Below, in pieces: positions 1-9,025 of a stretch of DNA of 54,060 bases. The number at the start of each line of letters is the position of its first letter. Position 1 is the first letter of the stretch. The translations under genes were made by a program, and so were the position numbers. The stretch is taken from NCBI GenBank assembly GCA_019636495.1, contig JAHBXL010000014.1, positions 1-54,060 of the forward strand, read 5' to 3'. The notes beneath the pieces were generated by a model. That model did not search any database and had not been told where the DNA came from. It worked only from the letters and a program-made list of their open reading frames with translations. This DNA comes from Phycisphaeraceae bacterium. GTDB lineage: Bacteria; Planctomycetota; Phycisphaerae; Phycisphaerales; UBA1924.

Positions 1-25
1 AATCACGAGAACCAGACTGAATCCG

Positions 26-31
26 TACATT
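26..31 (+). promoter_or_regulatory. candidate -10 (TACATT) for leaderless start
   Basis: TACATT lies 8 nt before the GTG at 40, with no Shine-Dalgarno between them. It matches the TAnnnT spacing seen before many genes in this window. No clear -35 is visible in the 25 bases available upstream. Confidence 0.4.
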
Positions 32-39
32 GCAGGTTC

Positions 40-786
40 GTGCCGTCAACGGTCGATGCATGGGCCATGTCGTCGGCAACGAATCCAAACGCGTTGATCC
101 TCTCGGATGGCGGGGTTGGTTCGCTCGTGGCGGTGTGGCGCGAGTGGGTCTCGCGGCCGACCGTGCGCGGCGGAACGGACATTCGTGCGGCACTTCGCAC
201 GGTGATCCGTGGAGAGGCGGCGAGCGCTTCGGTGTTGCTGGGCACTTCGCCGCCGGGCACGCCGCGCGCCGCCGCGGCTGCGCGACAGGCCGAACTTGCG
301 GGCGTGCCGTTCGTGCAATCTGTCGAATGCGGCATCATGGAATCGCTCTCGAGCGCGGCACTGCTTCGCGCTGCGGAGATTGGGGCTGCCCGCGGACTGT
401 CGAGGATTGTCTGGCCGGTGCACCTGGGCGGCGGGACGTCGTCTGCGGCCATGACCACCGCCGCCGATCGGGCCGCGCAGGTCTCCCAACTTGCCCTGCT
501 TGACCTGCCGCGGGCGGGCGGGCCGAGGACGCTGGAGATTGAAACGCCGTTGCTGGACCTGTCGGATGCGCAGGTGCTCGAACTCGCGCTGGACCTGGAT
601 GTTCCGCTGCCGCGGCTGCGGGATGCGGTTTCGGGCCTTGAAGCGGCGGGCGGGTCGTGCTGGTGGTGCGAAGGAACATCGGCGGGTAAGGCGTCGATGT
701 GCGGGGCATGTCCCTCGTGCGAACGTTGGCGCGCGGCATGGATGGCGATCGATCCGGCCGGGTTGCTGATGGATGGCGGGACGTGA
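40..786 (+). CDS. QueC/ExsB-like protein with degenerate PP-loop
   Basis: 248 aa. The C-terminus carries a cysteine cluster (CWWC, then CGAC and PSC, spacing C-x10-C-x2-C-x2-C) like the zinc site of 7-cyano-7-deazaguanine synthase (QueC). The N-terminus reads LSDGGVGSLVA where QueC has LSGGLDS. The fold looks like a PP-loop ATPase, but the motif's first Ser and its Asp are replaced. QueC makes preQ0 for queuosine; whether this protein still does is doubtful. No other queuosine gene is adjacent. The GTG at 40 is preferred because a TACATT box lies 8 nt upstream; ATG at 67 is the alternative. The gene precedes lysC by 45 bp on the same strand. The family call rests mainly on the zinc motif and overall pattern. 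Confidence 0.55.
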   Translation: MPSTVDAWAMSSATNPNALILSDGGVGSLVAVWREWVSRPTVRGGTDIRAALRTVIRGEAASASVLLGTSPPGTPRAAAAARQAELAGVPFVQSVECGIMESLSSAALLRAAEIGAARGLSRIVWPVHLGGGTSSAAMTTAADRAAQVSQLALLDLPRAGGPRTLEIETPLLDLSDAQVLELALDLDVPLPRLRDAVSGLEAAGGSCWWCEGTSAGKASMCGACPSCERWRAAWMAIDPAGLLMDGGT

Positions 787-831
787 ACGGCGCTGGCGGA
801 TACGATCGGCCCGCAGCGGGAGAACCACGAC

Positions 832-2112
832 GTGACGACGGTTGTGCAGAAGTTCGGGGGCTCGAGCGTTGCTGACGCGGCGAGGATCAAGCACTGCGCC
901 ACGCGCGTGGCCGATGCGGTGCGCGCGGGCAAGCGCGTGGCGGTGGTGGTGTCGGCGATGGGCGACACGACCGACGACCTCATCGAACTGGCCGCGCAGG
1001 TGTCGCAGGCTCCGGACCGTCGCGAGATGGACCAGTTGCTGGCAACGGGTGAGCAGGTGAGCATCGCGCTGCTGGCAATGGCGTTGCAGGCGATGGGCGT
1101 GCCCGCGGTGAGCCTGACGGGCGTGCAGTGCGGCATCCGGACCGAGGGCGTGCATTCGCGAGCGCGGATCACGGGGATTGACAACCGCCGCGCGGTGCAC
1201 GAGTTCGAGAGGTTGCGGGTGCCGGTGGTAGCGGGTTTTCAGGGCGTGCACGCGGCGGCGGACACGGGCTTTGTCGAAACGATGACGCTTGGCCGCGGCG
1301 GATCGGACACGACGGCGGTGGCACTGGCCGCTGCGCTGGGGGCGGATGAGTGCGAGATCTACACGGACGTGGATGGGGTGTACACGGCGGACCCGCGCGT
1401 TGTTGAAGATGCGCGACTGCTGGACCGCATCTCGTACGAGGAGATGATGGAGGCGGCGTCGCAGGGGGCGCGGGTGATGCACCTGCGCGCTGTGGAACTG
1501 GGAAGGAAGTCTGGCGTCCCGATCCGGGTGTTGCACGCGATGCGGCACGGGCCGGGAACCCTTATCTGTGAAGCGAGTGACTCCATGGAAACGCAGCAAG
1601 CCGTCACGACCGTCGCGCTCAAGGCCGACATCGGCCGCCTTACCATCGCCGGGCTTCCGAACCGTCCGGGCATCCAGCGCGACATCTTCGAGCGTATCGG
1701 CGCGGCGGGGATCAGCGTGGACGACATCATCCAGAACGACGCCGACGACGGCGCGGGCACGTGCACGATCGTGTTTACCGTCGATCAGACCGATCTGGCC
1801 GAGGTCCGGCAGATCGTTGAGGCGGCGGTTGCCTCGATCGGTCAGGGCACGGTCCACGAGGACCTTGGGCTCTCCAAGGTCTCGGCCGTCGGCGTCGGGA
1901 TGCAGAGCCAGCCGGGCGTCGCGGCGAGGATGTTCAAGGCCCTGGCCGATGCGGGAATTCGCATTGCGAACATCACGACCAGCGAGATCAAGATTTCGTG
2001 CCTCGTGGATGAGGCGGATGGGAAGTCCGGTCTGCGCGCGGTTCACGCGGCGTTCAATCTGGGGCAGGCGGTTGTACCGAGCCGAAGCGGCGCGGTGAGT
2101 TCGAGCGTGTAG
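832..2112 (+). CDS. lysC: aspartate kinase
   Basis: 426 aa. It phosphorylates L-aspartate, the first step toward lysine/diaminopimelate, threonine and methionine. The N-terminal amino-acid kinase motif KFGGSSVAD, the central GRGGSDTTAVALAAAL stretch and the IYTDVDGVYTADPR substrate/ATP region are all present. Two ACT regulatory domains follow from about residue 255 (TIAGLPNRPGIQ and SKVSAVGVGM). Length and order match monofunctional bacterial aspartokinases with feedback-regulatory ACT domains. The GTG start is chosen because translation begins directly with the conserved VVQKFGG segment, and GGGAG lies about 10 nt upstream. dapL, another diaminopimelate gene, lies elsewhere in the window. 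Confidence 0.96.
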   Translation: MTTVVQKFGGSSVADAARIKHCATRVADAVRAGKRVAVVVSAMGDTTDDLIELAAQVSQAPDRREMDQLLATGEQVSIALLAMALQAMGVPAVSLTGVQCGIRTEGVHSRARITGIDNRRAVHEFERLRVPVVAGFQGVHAAADTGFVETMTLGRGGSDTTAVALAAALGADECEIYTDVDGVYTADPRVVEDARLLDRISYEEMMEAASQGARVMHLRAVELGRKSGVPIRVLHAMRHGPGTLICEASDSMETQQAVTTVALKADIGRLTIAGLPNRPGIQRDIFERIGAAGISVDDIIQNDADDGAGTCTIVFTVDQTDLAEVRQIVEAAVASIGQGTVHEDLGLSKVSAVGVGMQSQPGVAARMFKALADAGIRIANITTSEIKISCLVDEADGKSGLRAVHAAFNLGQAVVPSRSGAVSSSV

Positions 2113-2135
2113 ACGCGAGCAAGCCGCGGCGGCCG

Positions 2136-2176
2136 CAAAAACCATCACCCCGGCACCACGTTGTGGGAGCCGGGGT
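2136..2176 (-). terminator. Rho-independent terminator reading leftward
   Basis: ACCCCGGC (2147-2154) pairs with GCCGGGGT (2169-2176), with an inner CCAC/GTGG stem. Read on the minus strand the stem is followed 5 nt later by TTTTT. It sits between convergent lysC and the small minus-strand frame and could act in both directions, but only the minus side has a T run. Confidence 0.6.
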
Positions 2177-2213
2177 CATGGCGGATGGATTCGGAGGTGA
2201 ACGTCGAGCAGTG

Positions 2214-2381
2214 TCAGGGCGACTGCGCGAGGGGGCCGCTGGCCAACAGGATCGAGCCAAGGCTCAGCAACGCCGCGGTGCCGGGTGCCGAGTTCGGCAG
2301 GAACGCGGAGCAGAGCATTGCCAGAAGCGAGATGGCGGCAAGCGCGACAGCGGAGACCCGGGTGAATGCGACCTGATTCAT
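2214..2381 (-). CDS. small two-helix membrane protein, hypothetical
   Basis: 55 aa, not recognised. It has two hydrophobic stretches (about residues 9-29 and 35-48) separated by PNSAPG, as expected of a tiny membrane protein. A GGAG lies about 13 nt before the ATG, which is a rather long spacing. The strong hairpin at 2136-2176 with a minus-strand T run lies just downstream, supporting a real transcript. If this frame is not a gene, 2113-2591 is a 479-bp gap; the part from 2382 to 2591 shows nothing else convincing. Confidence 0.45.
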   Translation of the reverse strand: MNQVAFTRVSAVALAAISLLAMLCSAFLPNSAPGTAALLSLGSILLASGPLAQSP

Positions 2382-2591
2382 GGCGTGGGTGAGACTCCTG
2401 TCCGGGGCGACTGCCGCGGCCGGGGACTTCACAACCTACACCACGTCGCGGGCGCCGCCAGCGTGTCGACTCACGGCGGGCGGGTACGGGGGCGGTCGCA
2501 CGAGTGCGGCAACATGGGCAACGTGCCGAGGTCCGAGAACGCACGACGCCCGCGGACGGCGACGAGGGGTGGGGGAGGGTGCCGGGCAGGC

Positions 2592-3815
2592 TCAGAGGGC
2601 GAGGATCTGGTCGAGCAACTGCGGCACGCCCTGGCCGCGGGTGGCGACGGTCTCGAAGACGGGTCGCCTGCCGGCGACATCGCGCAGATCGCGGACCAGT
2701 TCGTTCTCTCCGGGGTGGTCGGCCTTGTTGCAGACAAAGACGTCGGCGATTTCGAGGATGCCGGCCTTGTCCATCTGCACGGCATCGCCCATGCCGGGCG
2801 TGAGGACGACGATGGTGCGGTCGACGTGCTGGCGGATCTTCGTTTCGTTCTGCCCCGCGCCGACGGTCTCGATAAACAGCGTGTCGTAGGCTTTCGCGGG
2901 GTTGCTCTCCGCGCCGCCGATAAGTTCGACAATCTCGTTGACGGCGTGGTAGTCCTCGCCGCTGATCGCCAGAGATCGGTAGTAGACGGATTCATCGAGG
3001 TTGTTGAAATCGACGCGGAGGCGGTCGCCGAGGAGGGCGCCGGACGTGATGGGGCTCATGGGGTCGAAGGCGAGGACGGCGCAGCGGCCCATGTCGCCCC
3101 CCTTGTTGTCCTTGGCGCGGCGCGTGTACTCGCCGACGAGTTGGGCGACGAGCGTGCTCTTGCCCGCGCCGGGCGACCCGGTGATGCCGATGACGCGGCG
3201 CGGCCGGCGACGCCTCGCATCGGGCCTTGGCCCGAATGCGCCTGTGCGGCCGGCGTGGATGAGCGAGATATCGCGGGCGAGTTGCGCGGCGGGGGATGTA
3301 GACTCCCTCTCGGAAGCCGGCGCGGAGTGCCGGCCCACCAAAGACCCCACCAAAGACATGTAGGGCTTCACCGCGCCACGGACCGCCTCGACGATCTCCA
3401 GCAGGCCGGTGCCGGTGGTGAAGCACTTGGCGATGCCCTGGGCGGCGAGTTGCGGCAGGTCTTCCTGCGGGAGGATTCCGCCCATGTAGACGGGGATGTC
3501 GGGCCGGCCCATCTCCTTCAGTGACTCGACCAGGCGCGGCCCGAGCACCAGGTGCGAGTTGGACATCATCGACGCGGCGATCACGTCCACGTCTTCATCG
3601 CGTGCGGAAATGGCGAGCGACCGCGGCGTCTGCCACAGGCCGGAGTAGATGACGTGCACACCCGAGTCTCGCAGCGCGCGGGCGATGACTTTCACGCCGC
3701 GGTCGTGACCATCGAGCCCCATCTTGCCCAGCAGGACGCGGGGGCGGTGGTCGAGGTCTGCGCAGCGGTCGAGTTTCTCGAACTCGGTGGTGGCGGTGGA
3801 GATCGCTTTGGCCAT
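2592..3815 (-). CDS. B12-binding domain fused to MeaB/ArgK-type GTPase
   Basis: 407 aa. Residues about 25-155 form a cobalamin-binding domain of the methylmalonyl-CoA mutase type. It has KMGLDGHDRG, where His37 of DxHxxG would be the cobalt ligand. After a linker, a MeaB-type G3E GTPase begins with GITGSPGAGKSTL (P-loop) and contains AFDPMSP, ETVGAGQNE and CNKAD. MeaB proteins load and protect adenosylcobalamin in acyl-CoA mutases. IcmF has the same B12 plus G-domain order but continues into a mutase barrel, which is absent here. The MeaB N-terminal helical region is also shortened. The ATG at 3815 is chosen because TACGCT lies 8 nt upstream. It follows hutU by 40 bp, probably with its own promoter. 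Confidence 0.85.
   Translation of the reverse strand: MAKAISTATTEFEKLDRCADLDHRPRVLLGKMGLDGHDRGVKVIARALRDSGVHVIYSGLWQTPRSLAISARDEDVDVIAASMMSNSHLVLGPRLVESLKEMGRPDIPVYMGGILPQEDLPQLAAQGIAKCFTTGTGLLEIVEAVRGAVKPYMSLVGSLVGRHSAPASERESTSPAAQLARDISLIHAGRTGAFGPRPDARRRRPRRVIGITGSPGAGKSTLVAQLVGEYTRRAKDNKGGDMGRCAVLAFDPMSPITSGALLGDRLRVDFNNLDESVYYRSLAISGEDYHAVNEIVELIGGAESNPAKAYDTLFIETVGAGQNETKIRQHVDRTIVVLTPGMGDAVQMDKAGILEIADVFVCNKADHPGENELVRDLRDVAGRRPVFETVATRGQGVPQLLDQILAL
3316..3339. repeat. REP-like palindromic repeat, copy 1 (inside CDS)
   Basis: On the minus strand this reads GGTGGGCCGGCACTCC followed by GCGCCGGC. It differs from the intergenic copy at 21502-21525 at only 2 of 24 positions. The arms can form a GCCGG(C/T)-type stem around a CTCC loop. 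It lies within the linker of the B12/MeaB fusion and is translated there. Confidence 0.6.
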
Positions 3816-3823
3816 GCGGACCA

Positions 3824-3829
3824 AGCGTA
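3824..3829 (-). promoter_or_regulatory. candidate -10 (TACGCT) for leaderless start
   Basis: TACGCT on the minus strand ends 8 nt before the ATG at 3815 of the B12/MeaB fusion. It lies in the 40-bp gap after hutU. No Shine-Dalgarno is visible. Confidence 0.4.
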
Positions 3830-3855
3830 GGGGCGGGCGGGCGATCCGGCGCGGT

Positions 3856-5574
3856 CTACCAGTCGCGCATGGGGATGTCCACGTGCAGCCGGTCGGCGCA
3901 CTTTCGGGCGTCGGCGTACCCCGCGTCGGCGTGGCGGAAGACCCCCATGGCGGGGTCGTTGGTCAGCACGCGTTCGATGCGCTTGGCGGCTTCCGGGGTG
4001 CCGTCGGCGACGATGACCTGACCGGCGTGCTGGCTGTAGCCGATGCCGACGCCGCCGCCGTGGTGGAAACTGACCCACGATGCGCCGCTGGCGATGTTCA
4101 CCATCGCATTGAGGATGGCCCAGTCGCTGATCGCGTCCGACCCGTCGAGCATCTTCTCGGTCTCGCGGTTGGGGCTGGCGACGGAGCCGCAGTCGAGGTG
4201 GTCGCGGCCGATGACGATCGGCGCGCCGACCTTGCCCTGCGCGACAAGATCATTGAGGATCAGCCCGGCCCTTGCCCGCTCGCCGAGACCGAACCAGCAG
4301 ATGCGCGCGGGCAGACCCTGGAACGCGACACGCTGCCGGGCCATTCGCAGCCAGCGGTGCAGCGAGGCATCGTTCGGGAACGCTTCCATGAGGGCGTCAT
4401 CGGTCGTGCGGATGTCTCGTTCATCGCCCGAGAGCGCGCACCAGCGGAACGGTCCGCGCCCGAGGCAGAACTGCGGACGGATGTAGGCCGGCACAAAGCC
4501 GGGGAAGGCGAAGGCGTCCTTGTACCCGTGCTCGAATGCGCGCTGGCGGATGTTGTTGCCGTAATCGAACGTCACCGCGCCGCGGCGCTGCAACTCCACC
4601 ATCGCGCGCACGTGCCGCTCCATGCTTGCCAGGCTCAGATTGACGTACTGCCGCGGCAGGGCCATCCGCATCACGTCGGCCTCGTGCTGGGTCATCTCGA
4701 TGGGCACGTAGCCGGTGAGGGGGTCGTGCGCGCTGGTCTGGTCGGTGAGAACATCGGGAGTGATGCCGCGGGCCAGCAGTCGCTCGAGCAGTTCGACCGC
4801 GTTGCAGTTGACGCCGATAGACCGTGCGATGCCCTGCTCGGCGGCGCGAACCGCGGCGTCGATCGCCTCGTCGAGGCCCTCGACAATCTCGTCGAGGTAT
4901 CGCTCGCGGATGCGCCGGGCCAGGCGGGTGTGGTCGACATCGGCGATCAGGCAGACTCCGTCGTTCATCGTGACGGCGAGCGGCTGCGCGCCGCCCATGC
5001 CGCCGCACCCGGCGGTGACGCACAGGCGGCCCCTGAGCGTTGCGCCCGCTCCTCCGAAGTGCTGTCGGGCGCACTCGGCGAAGGTCTCGTACGTGCCCTG
5101 CAGGATGCCCTGCGTGCCGATGTAGATCCACGATCCGGCCGTCATCTGGCCGTACATGATCAGGCCCTTGCGGGCCAGTTCGTCGAAGTGGTCCTGTGTC
5201 GCCCAGTGCGGGACGAGGTTTGAGTTGGCGATGAGCACGCGCGGCGCATCGGCCGTGGTCTTCACGACTCCCACCGGCTTGCCGCTCTGCACGAGCAGAG
5301 TCTCATCGGGCTCGAGCCGCCGGAGCGTCGCGACAATCGCATCAAAGGCCTCCCACGACCGCGCGGCCTGCCCGCGGCCGCCGTAGACCACCAGGTCGGC
5401 CGGGCGTTCGGCCACATCGGGGTCGAGGTTGTTCATGAGCATGCGCATCGCGGCCTCGGCCTGCCAGGTCTTGCACGTGCGCTGGTTGCCGCGTGGAGCG
5501 CGGACTTCGCGGGCGCGGGGGACCGACGGCTTGACGTTTGATCCGGCGGATTGGGCGGGCGTGGGAGGGAACAT
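3856..5574 (-). CDS. hutU: urocanate hydratase
   Basis: 572 aa. It converts urocanate to 4-imidazolone-5-propionate using tightly bound NAD+, the second step of histidine degradation, in the cytoplasm. Family hallmarks are visible: [18 protein letters not shown], the NAD-binding [24 protein letters not shown], the [16 protein letters not shown] segment with the catalytic-region Cys, and the C-terminal [23 protein letters not shown] lies 6 nt before the ATG. The N-terminus, rich in Pro and Arg, is slightly longer than in typical 555-aa enzymes. It lies 137 bp downstream of hutH on the same strand, so the two are probably cotranscribed. Confidence 0.97.
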   Translation of the reverse strand: MFPPTPAQSAGSNVKPSVPRAREVRAPRGNQRTCKTWQAEAAMRMLMNNLDPDVAERPADLVVYGGRGQAARSWEAFDAIVATLRRLEPDETLLVQSGKPVGVVKTTADAPRVLIANSNLVPHWATQDHFDELARKGLIMYGQMTAGSWIYIGTQGILQGTYETFAECARQHFGGAGATLRGRLCVTAGCGGMGGAQPLAVTMNDGVCLIADVDHTRLARRIRERYLDEIVEGLDEAIDAAVRAAEQGIARSIGVNCNAVELLERLLARGITPDVLTDQTSAHDPLTGYVPIEMTQHEADVMRMALPRQYVNLSLASMERHVRAMVELQRRGAVTFDYGNNIRQRAFEHGYKDAFAFPGFVPAYIRPQFCLGRGPFRWCALSGDERDIRTTDDALMEAFPNDASLHRWLRMARQRVAFQGLPARICWFGLGERARAGLILNDLVAQGKVGAPIVIGRDHLDCGSVASPNRETEKMLDGSDAISDWAILNAMVNIASGASWVSFHHGGGVGIGYSQHAGQVIVADGTPEAAKRIERVLTNDPAMGVFRHADAGYADARKCADRLHVDIPMRDW

Positions 5575-5711
5575 GGCTTGTCCTTTGTGGATCGGTCGCC
5601 CGGGTACGCGTGCGTTGCCGGACGCGGCGCGGCACGGACTGTCAAAGTGTCAAGGAGGAACATCCGTGCGTCAAGTGCGGAAGAGCCTGGGCGACGGGGA
5701 GCGGGAAGCAC

Positions 5712-7346
5712 CTAGAATCCAAACTCGAACTCGCCGCGCGTGATGAGTCCTTCCACTTGTGCGATGTCCGGCGCGGGCGGGCGGTCGGCCGCGAGCCTCG
5801 GCACGACTGCCCGCACCAGATCGTGAGCACGTTCAACCGCGGGTCCGCTGTGCAGGGGTCGGTGGTGGTCCAGCGCTTCGGACCCGCAGATCAACTCGAT
5901 CGCGATAACCGACCCGGCCAGTTGCAGAGCGCGCCGCGCCTTCGCCGCCGCGCGCGGGCCGAACGAGTTGTAGTCCTCCATCCCCGCGCTCGTGCTGAGG
6001 TTGGCGACACTCGCAGGAGTTGAAAGGCCGATCAACTCGTTGCAACACGCCGCGGCGGTGTACTGGGCGATCATCAGCCCCGAGTGCAGACCCGGCCCGG
6101 GTGAGAGGTAGGGGGGCAGTTTCGCCTCGGGGTCAAAGGCCGAGAGCATGTGGTAGACCCGGCGTTCGGCGATTCCGGCGACGTGGCAGATGCAGATGGC
6201 GAGCAGGTCGAGCGCGATCGCCAGCGGCATGCCGTGGAAGTTGCCCGCCGAGACGATCTGGGCGGGGTGGTCGGCGGAGGCGCCTGCAAAGACCAACGGG
6301 TTGTCGGTCACAGCGCCCAGTTCTCGCTCGACCGCGCCGCGGACGTGCTCGAAGGCGTCCCACGCCGCGCCGAGCACCTGCGGCACGCAGCGGAGCGAGT
6401 AGGGGTCCTGCACGCGCGGGTCGTTCAGCGCGTGCGAGGGGATGATCTGGCTGCCTTCGAGCATCGACCGGATCGCCGCGGCGACGCGCTGCTGCCCCGG
6501 CTGGCAGCGAGCCTCGTGGACACGTGGATCGAGAAACGCATCGGTTGCGCGGCAGGCATCGATGGACATCGCCGCGGCGGACAACGCTGCGGCGAACAGT
6601 CGCTCAAAGTCGCGCACCAGCAGGACGCCCTGAGCGGCCATGAGGTGCGTGCCGTTGATGAGCGCCAGTCCTTCCTTGGCTTCGAGCGTCAGCGGCGCGA
6701 TGCCGGCGCCGCGCAGCGCTTCTGCACCGCCGATGATGCGGCCCTTCGCATCGGCCTCGCCCTCGCCGATGAGCACCAGCGCGACATGCGCCAACGGCGC
6801 GAGGTCGCCCGATGCCCCACACGAGCCGACCCCCGGGACGACGGGCGTGATGCCCGCGTTCAGGAGCGCGACGATCTGCTCGACAACCTGCGACCGCACC
6901 CCCGACAACCCGCGCGAGAGCGATGCCGCGAGAAGCAGCATCATGCCGCGAACGACGTCGCGGCCGAGGCACTCGCCAACTCCCGCGGCATGGCTGCGGA
7001 CGAGGTTCCGTTGCAGATCGCGCAGGTCGGCCTCGCTGATCCGTTGCCGCGAAAACGACCCGAACCCGGTGTTCACGCCGTAGTGCGGCTCGCCATCGCT
7101 CATCGCCGCGAGCAGTGCGCGGCGACCTGAGTCGAGCCTTCGTCGCGCTTCGGGGGCGATCTCGATGCGTGCATCGTGCCGACAAACAGCCTCGACCTGC
7201 GCGAGTGTCAGCGGGCTGGCGTCCAGCGCGATGGCACGCGTCGGCTCGTTGGCCGCCGATCCCGATGGCGAGTGTGCCGAACGGGACGATGGATTGGGAG
7301 CGGGCGGGGGGGTGGGGGGGGGAGGGGGGGCAGGGGGGGGTGGCAT
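5712..7346 (-). CDS. hutH: histidine ammonia-lyase
   Basis: 544 aa. It deaminates histidine to urocanate. The MIO cofactor precursor Ala-Ser-Gly is at residues 178-180 in GSCGASGDLAPLAH. Other family signatures are YGVNTGFG, NGTHLM, SAGNFHG and SAGMEDYNSFG. The first ~35 residues are unusual, a Pro-rich run encoded by an uninterrupted C-rich tract, absent from typical 505-515 aa enzymes. The ATG at 7346 is the only ATG before the conserved region, so the true start is uncertain. hutU lies downstream. The 133-bp gap to the divergent hydrolase gene must hold the promoters; no HutC-type regulator is nearby. Confidence 0.95.
   Translation of the reverse strand: MPPPPAPPPPPTPPPAPNPSSRSAHSPSGSAANEPTRAIALDASPLTLAQVEAVCRHDARIEIAPEARRRLDSGRRALLAAMSDGEPHYGVNTGFGSFSRQRISEADLRDLQRNLVRSHAAGVGECLGRDVVRGMMLLLAASLSRGLSGVRSQVVEQIVALLNAGITPVVPGVGSCGASGDLAPLAHVALVLIGEGEADAKGRIIGGAEALRGAGIAPLTLEAKEGLALINGTHLMAAQGVLLVRDFERLFAAALSAAAMSIDACRATDAFLDPRVHEARCQPGQQRVAAAIRSMLEGSQIIPSHALNDPRVQDPYSLRCVPQVLGAAWDAFEHVRGAVERELGAVTDNPLVFAGASADHPAQIVSAGNFHGMPLAIALDLLAICICHVAGIAERRVYHMLSAFDPEAKLPPYLSPGPGLHSGLMIAQYTAAACCNELIGLSTPASVANLSTSAGMEDYNSFGPRAAAKARRALQLAGSVIAIELICGSEALDHHRPLHSGPAVERAHDLVRAVVPRLAADRPPAPDIAQVEGLITRGEFEFGF
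7301..7343 (+). repeat. G-run tract (potential G-quadruplex) at hutH 5' end
   Basis: The plus strand carries runs of 3, 7, 9, 7 and 8 G separated by one or two other bases. It is the template strand of hutH and encodes its Pro-rich N-terminus. Four or more long G runs satisfy the usual G-quadruplex pattern. Runs of 8-9 identical bases are also prone to slippage. Confidence 0.8.
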
Positions 7347-7479
7347 CGCCTACATGGTCGCGTGTCCGGGCATCGCGGGCAACTGGGCGCGAAGATGGAC
7401 CTTTCTGAAGGCGGACGAATGCAACCGATTCGTGGTTGGCCGGTTGTCGCGGTCATCCCGGGCGCGAATCCTTCCGACA

Positions 7480-8952
7480 ATGTTGATGACGATGCGTCGA
7501 CTGGTACACATGGCCGCGATTTTTCCCGTGCTGGCCGCGCTGGCTACTGTGGTTCCTGCGTGTGTTTCGTACGAGGCCGCTGAGTTTGACCGAGGGGCGA
7601 TCGAGCGGGTCGAACCGATCCCGCCGGAGGCCTGGCCGGCGAGGAGAGTCGAGGACCTTGAGCGCATCGCCCGCGACACGCCGCCGCGGATCTATCGCTA
7701 CGTGCTGGACGGCACGAAGGGGGAGGATGAACTGGAGCCGCAGTTCCGCGAAGCGCTTCGGCGGGCGGATGCGAGGATTCCGTACTCGCGGGCGTTTGGG
7801 CAGGGGATCATCCGGGTTGTGCGCGGCGGCCCGGGGCCGGCGCGGGCGATCCGACCGATGGACGAATCGATGCAGGCCGCGCTGCAGCCGCCGGACCAGC
7901 GAAGCGCGGCGCCCACGCACGCCGATGAGCCGGCGCGCGCAGGGTCGGCGGACCTGCTGCTGCGCGACTTCTTCAGTTCGGTGCGGTTCGTGTCCTATTC
8001 GCCGCTCGATGAAACCCCCGGCGACCGGCGGTACGAGCGGTTCCTCAAGATGACCTCCGCCATTCAGGACAAGTACTTCGCCGATCGTGCGGCGGGGATC
8101 AAGGTCAACGAACCTGAGGTGCTGATGATGCTGGCCGAGGGCACTCGCATCCGGCTCATCGAGCCGGCCAAGGGTGTCGAGTGCCGCGGGACGTTGGTGC
8201 ACATCGCCGGACTTGGCTCGATCCAGTATGAAGAGCCGGTGCTGAACGAGTTGCTCGCGCGGGGATGGGCGGTTCTGCGGATCGCCACCCCGCGCGTGTG
8301 GTGGTACGAGTCGAGTGAGTTCCGGATCGACTCGCCGAGCGATGTTGACCCGACCGCTCGGCGCATCGCCGCGGCGTTCGACGACCTGCTGGCCGAATCG
8401 GCCTATGCCGCGGAGGCCGCGCTGGACTGGCTCGCGGCGGAGCGGCCCGATCTTCCGCAGCGTCCGCTGGCGATTCTCGCGTGCAGCGCGGGCGGGCTGG
8501 TGGCGCCGGCGGTGGTGGCGCGGATGCCGGAGCGCTTTGATGCCGCGGTGCTTGTCGGCACCGGCGCAAACCTGCTGCGCATCAGCCAGACCAGCGATCT
8601 GACGGATGGCGGCGTGAAACTGCGGTGGGGGCCGGACCTGCCCGTGGGCGGTCTGAGGTCGCGATTGTTTGATCGCTACCTGAAGCACTCGGTGCTGGAC
8701 CCGTACCACACCGCGCGATTCCTACGCGACAAACCGGTGCTGTTCGTGCACGCGGAGTTTGATTCGACGGTGCCGGCCGAGTCGTGCCACGAGTTGTACT
8801 TGCGGTTGGGCAGGCCCGACCGGCTGACGTCGTATGTCGGTCACCGACTGCTCTTCTTCACGCTCGGGGGGCAGGCCCGCCGAATCGCCGACTGGCTGGA
8901 CCGCGCCGCATCACAACCGCACCACGCGCGAGGCGAAGGCGCTGGGGGGTAG
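7480..8952 (+). CDS. alpha/beta-hydrolase fold lipoprotein
   Basis: 490 aa. A signal peptide ends at VVPAC (Cys near residue 27), a plausible lipobox, so it is likely anchored in a membrane facing the periplasm. About 170 residues of charged, unrecognised sequence precede an alpha/beta-hydrolase domain. Its likely nucleophile is Ser336 in ACSAGGLVAP, with Asp in FVHAEFDSTVP and His in SYVGHRLLFF completing a triad. A segment resembling an oxyanion-hole strand (GTLVHIAGLG) lies before it. The substrate cannot be told. ATG codons at 7480, 7486 and 7492 are all possible starts and all give the same signal peptide. The gene is divergent from hutH. Confidence 0.72.
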   Translation: MLMTMRRLVHMAAIFPVLAALATVVPACVSYEAAEFDRGAIERVEPIPPEAWPARRVEDLERIARDTPPRIYRYVLDGTKGEDELEPQFREALRRADARIPYSRAFGQGIIRVVRGGPGPARAIRPMDESMQAALQPPDQRSAAPTHADEPARAGSADLLLRDFFSSVRFVSYSPLDETPGDRRYERFLKMTSAIQDKYFADRAAGIKVNEPEVLMMLAEGTRIRLIEPAKGVECRGTLVHIAGLGSIQYEEPVLNELLARGWAVLRIATPRVWWYESSEFRIDSPSDVDPTARRIAAAFDDLLAESAYAAEAALDWLAAERPDLPQRPLAILACSAGGLVAPAVVARMPERFDAAVLVGTGANLLRISQTSDLTDGGVKLRWGPDLPVGGLRSRLFDRYLKHSVLDPYHTARFLRDKPVLFVHAEFDSTVPAESCHELYLRLGRPDRLTSYVGHRLLFFTLGGQARRIADWLDRAASQPHHARGEGAGG

Positions 8953-9025
8953 TGCCCGCGGGTGGTGCGGCAAGGAAGGCCCCCCGCCGCCACCGCCACG
9001 CGCGATGAGCGTCCTATAAGAGCAG

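Noticed and set aside
46..2148. A 700-codon open frame antisense to the QueC-like gene and lysC
   Set aside because: Arg/His/Pro-rich composition and no motifs; it is the GC-driven shadow of lysC, whose motifs are unmistakable.
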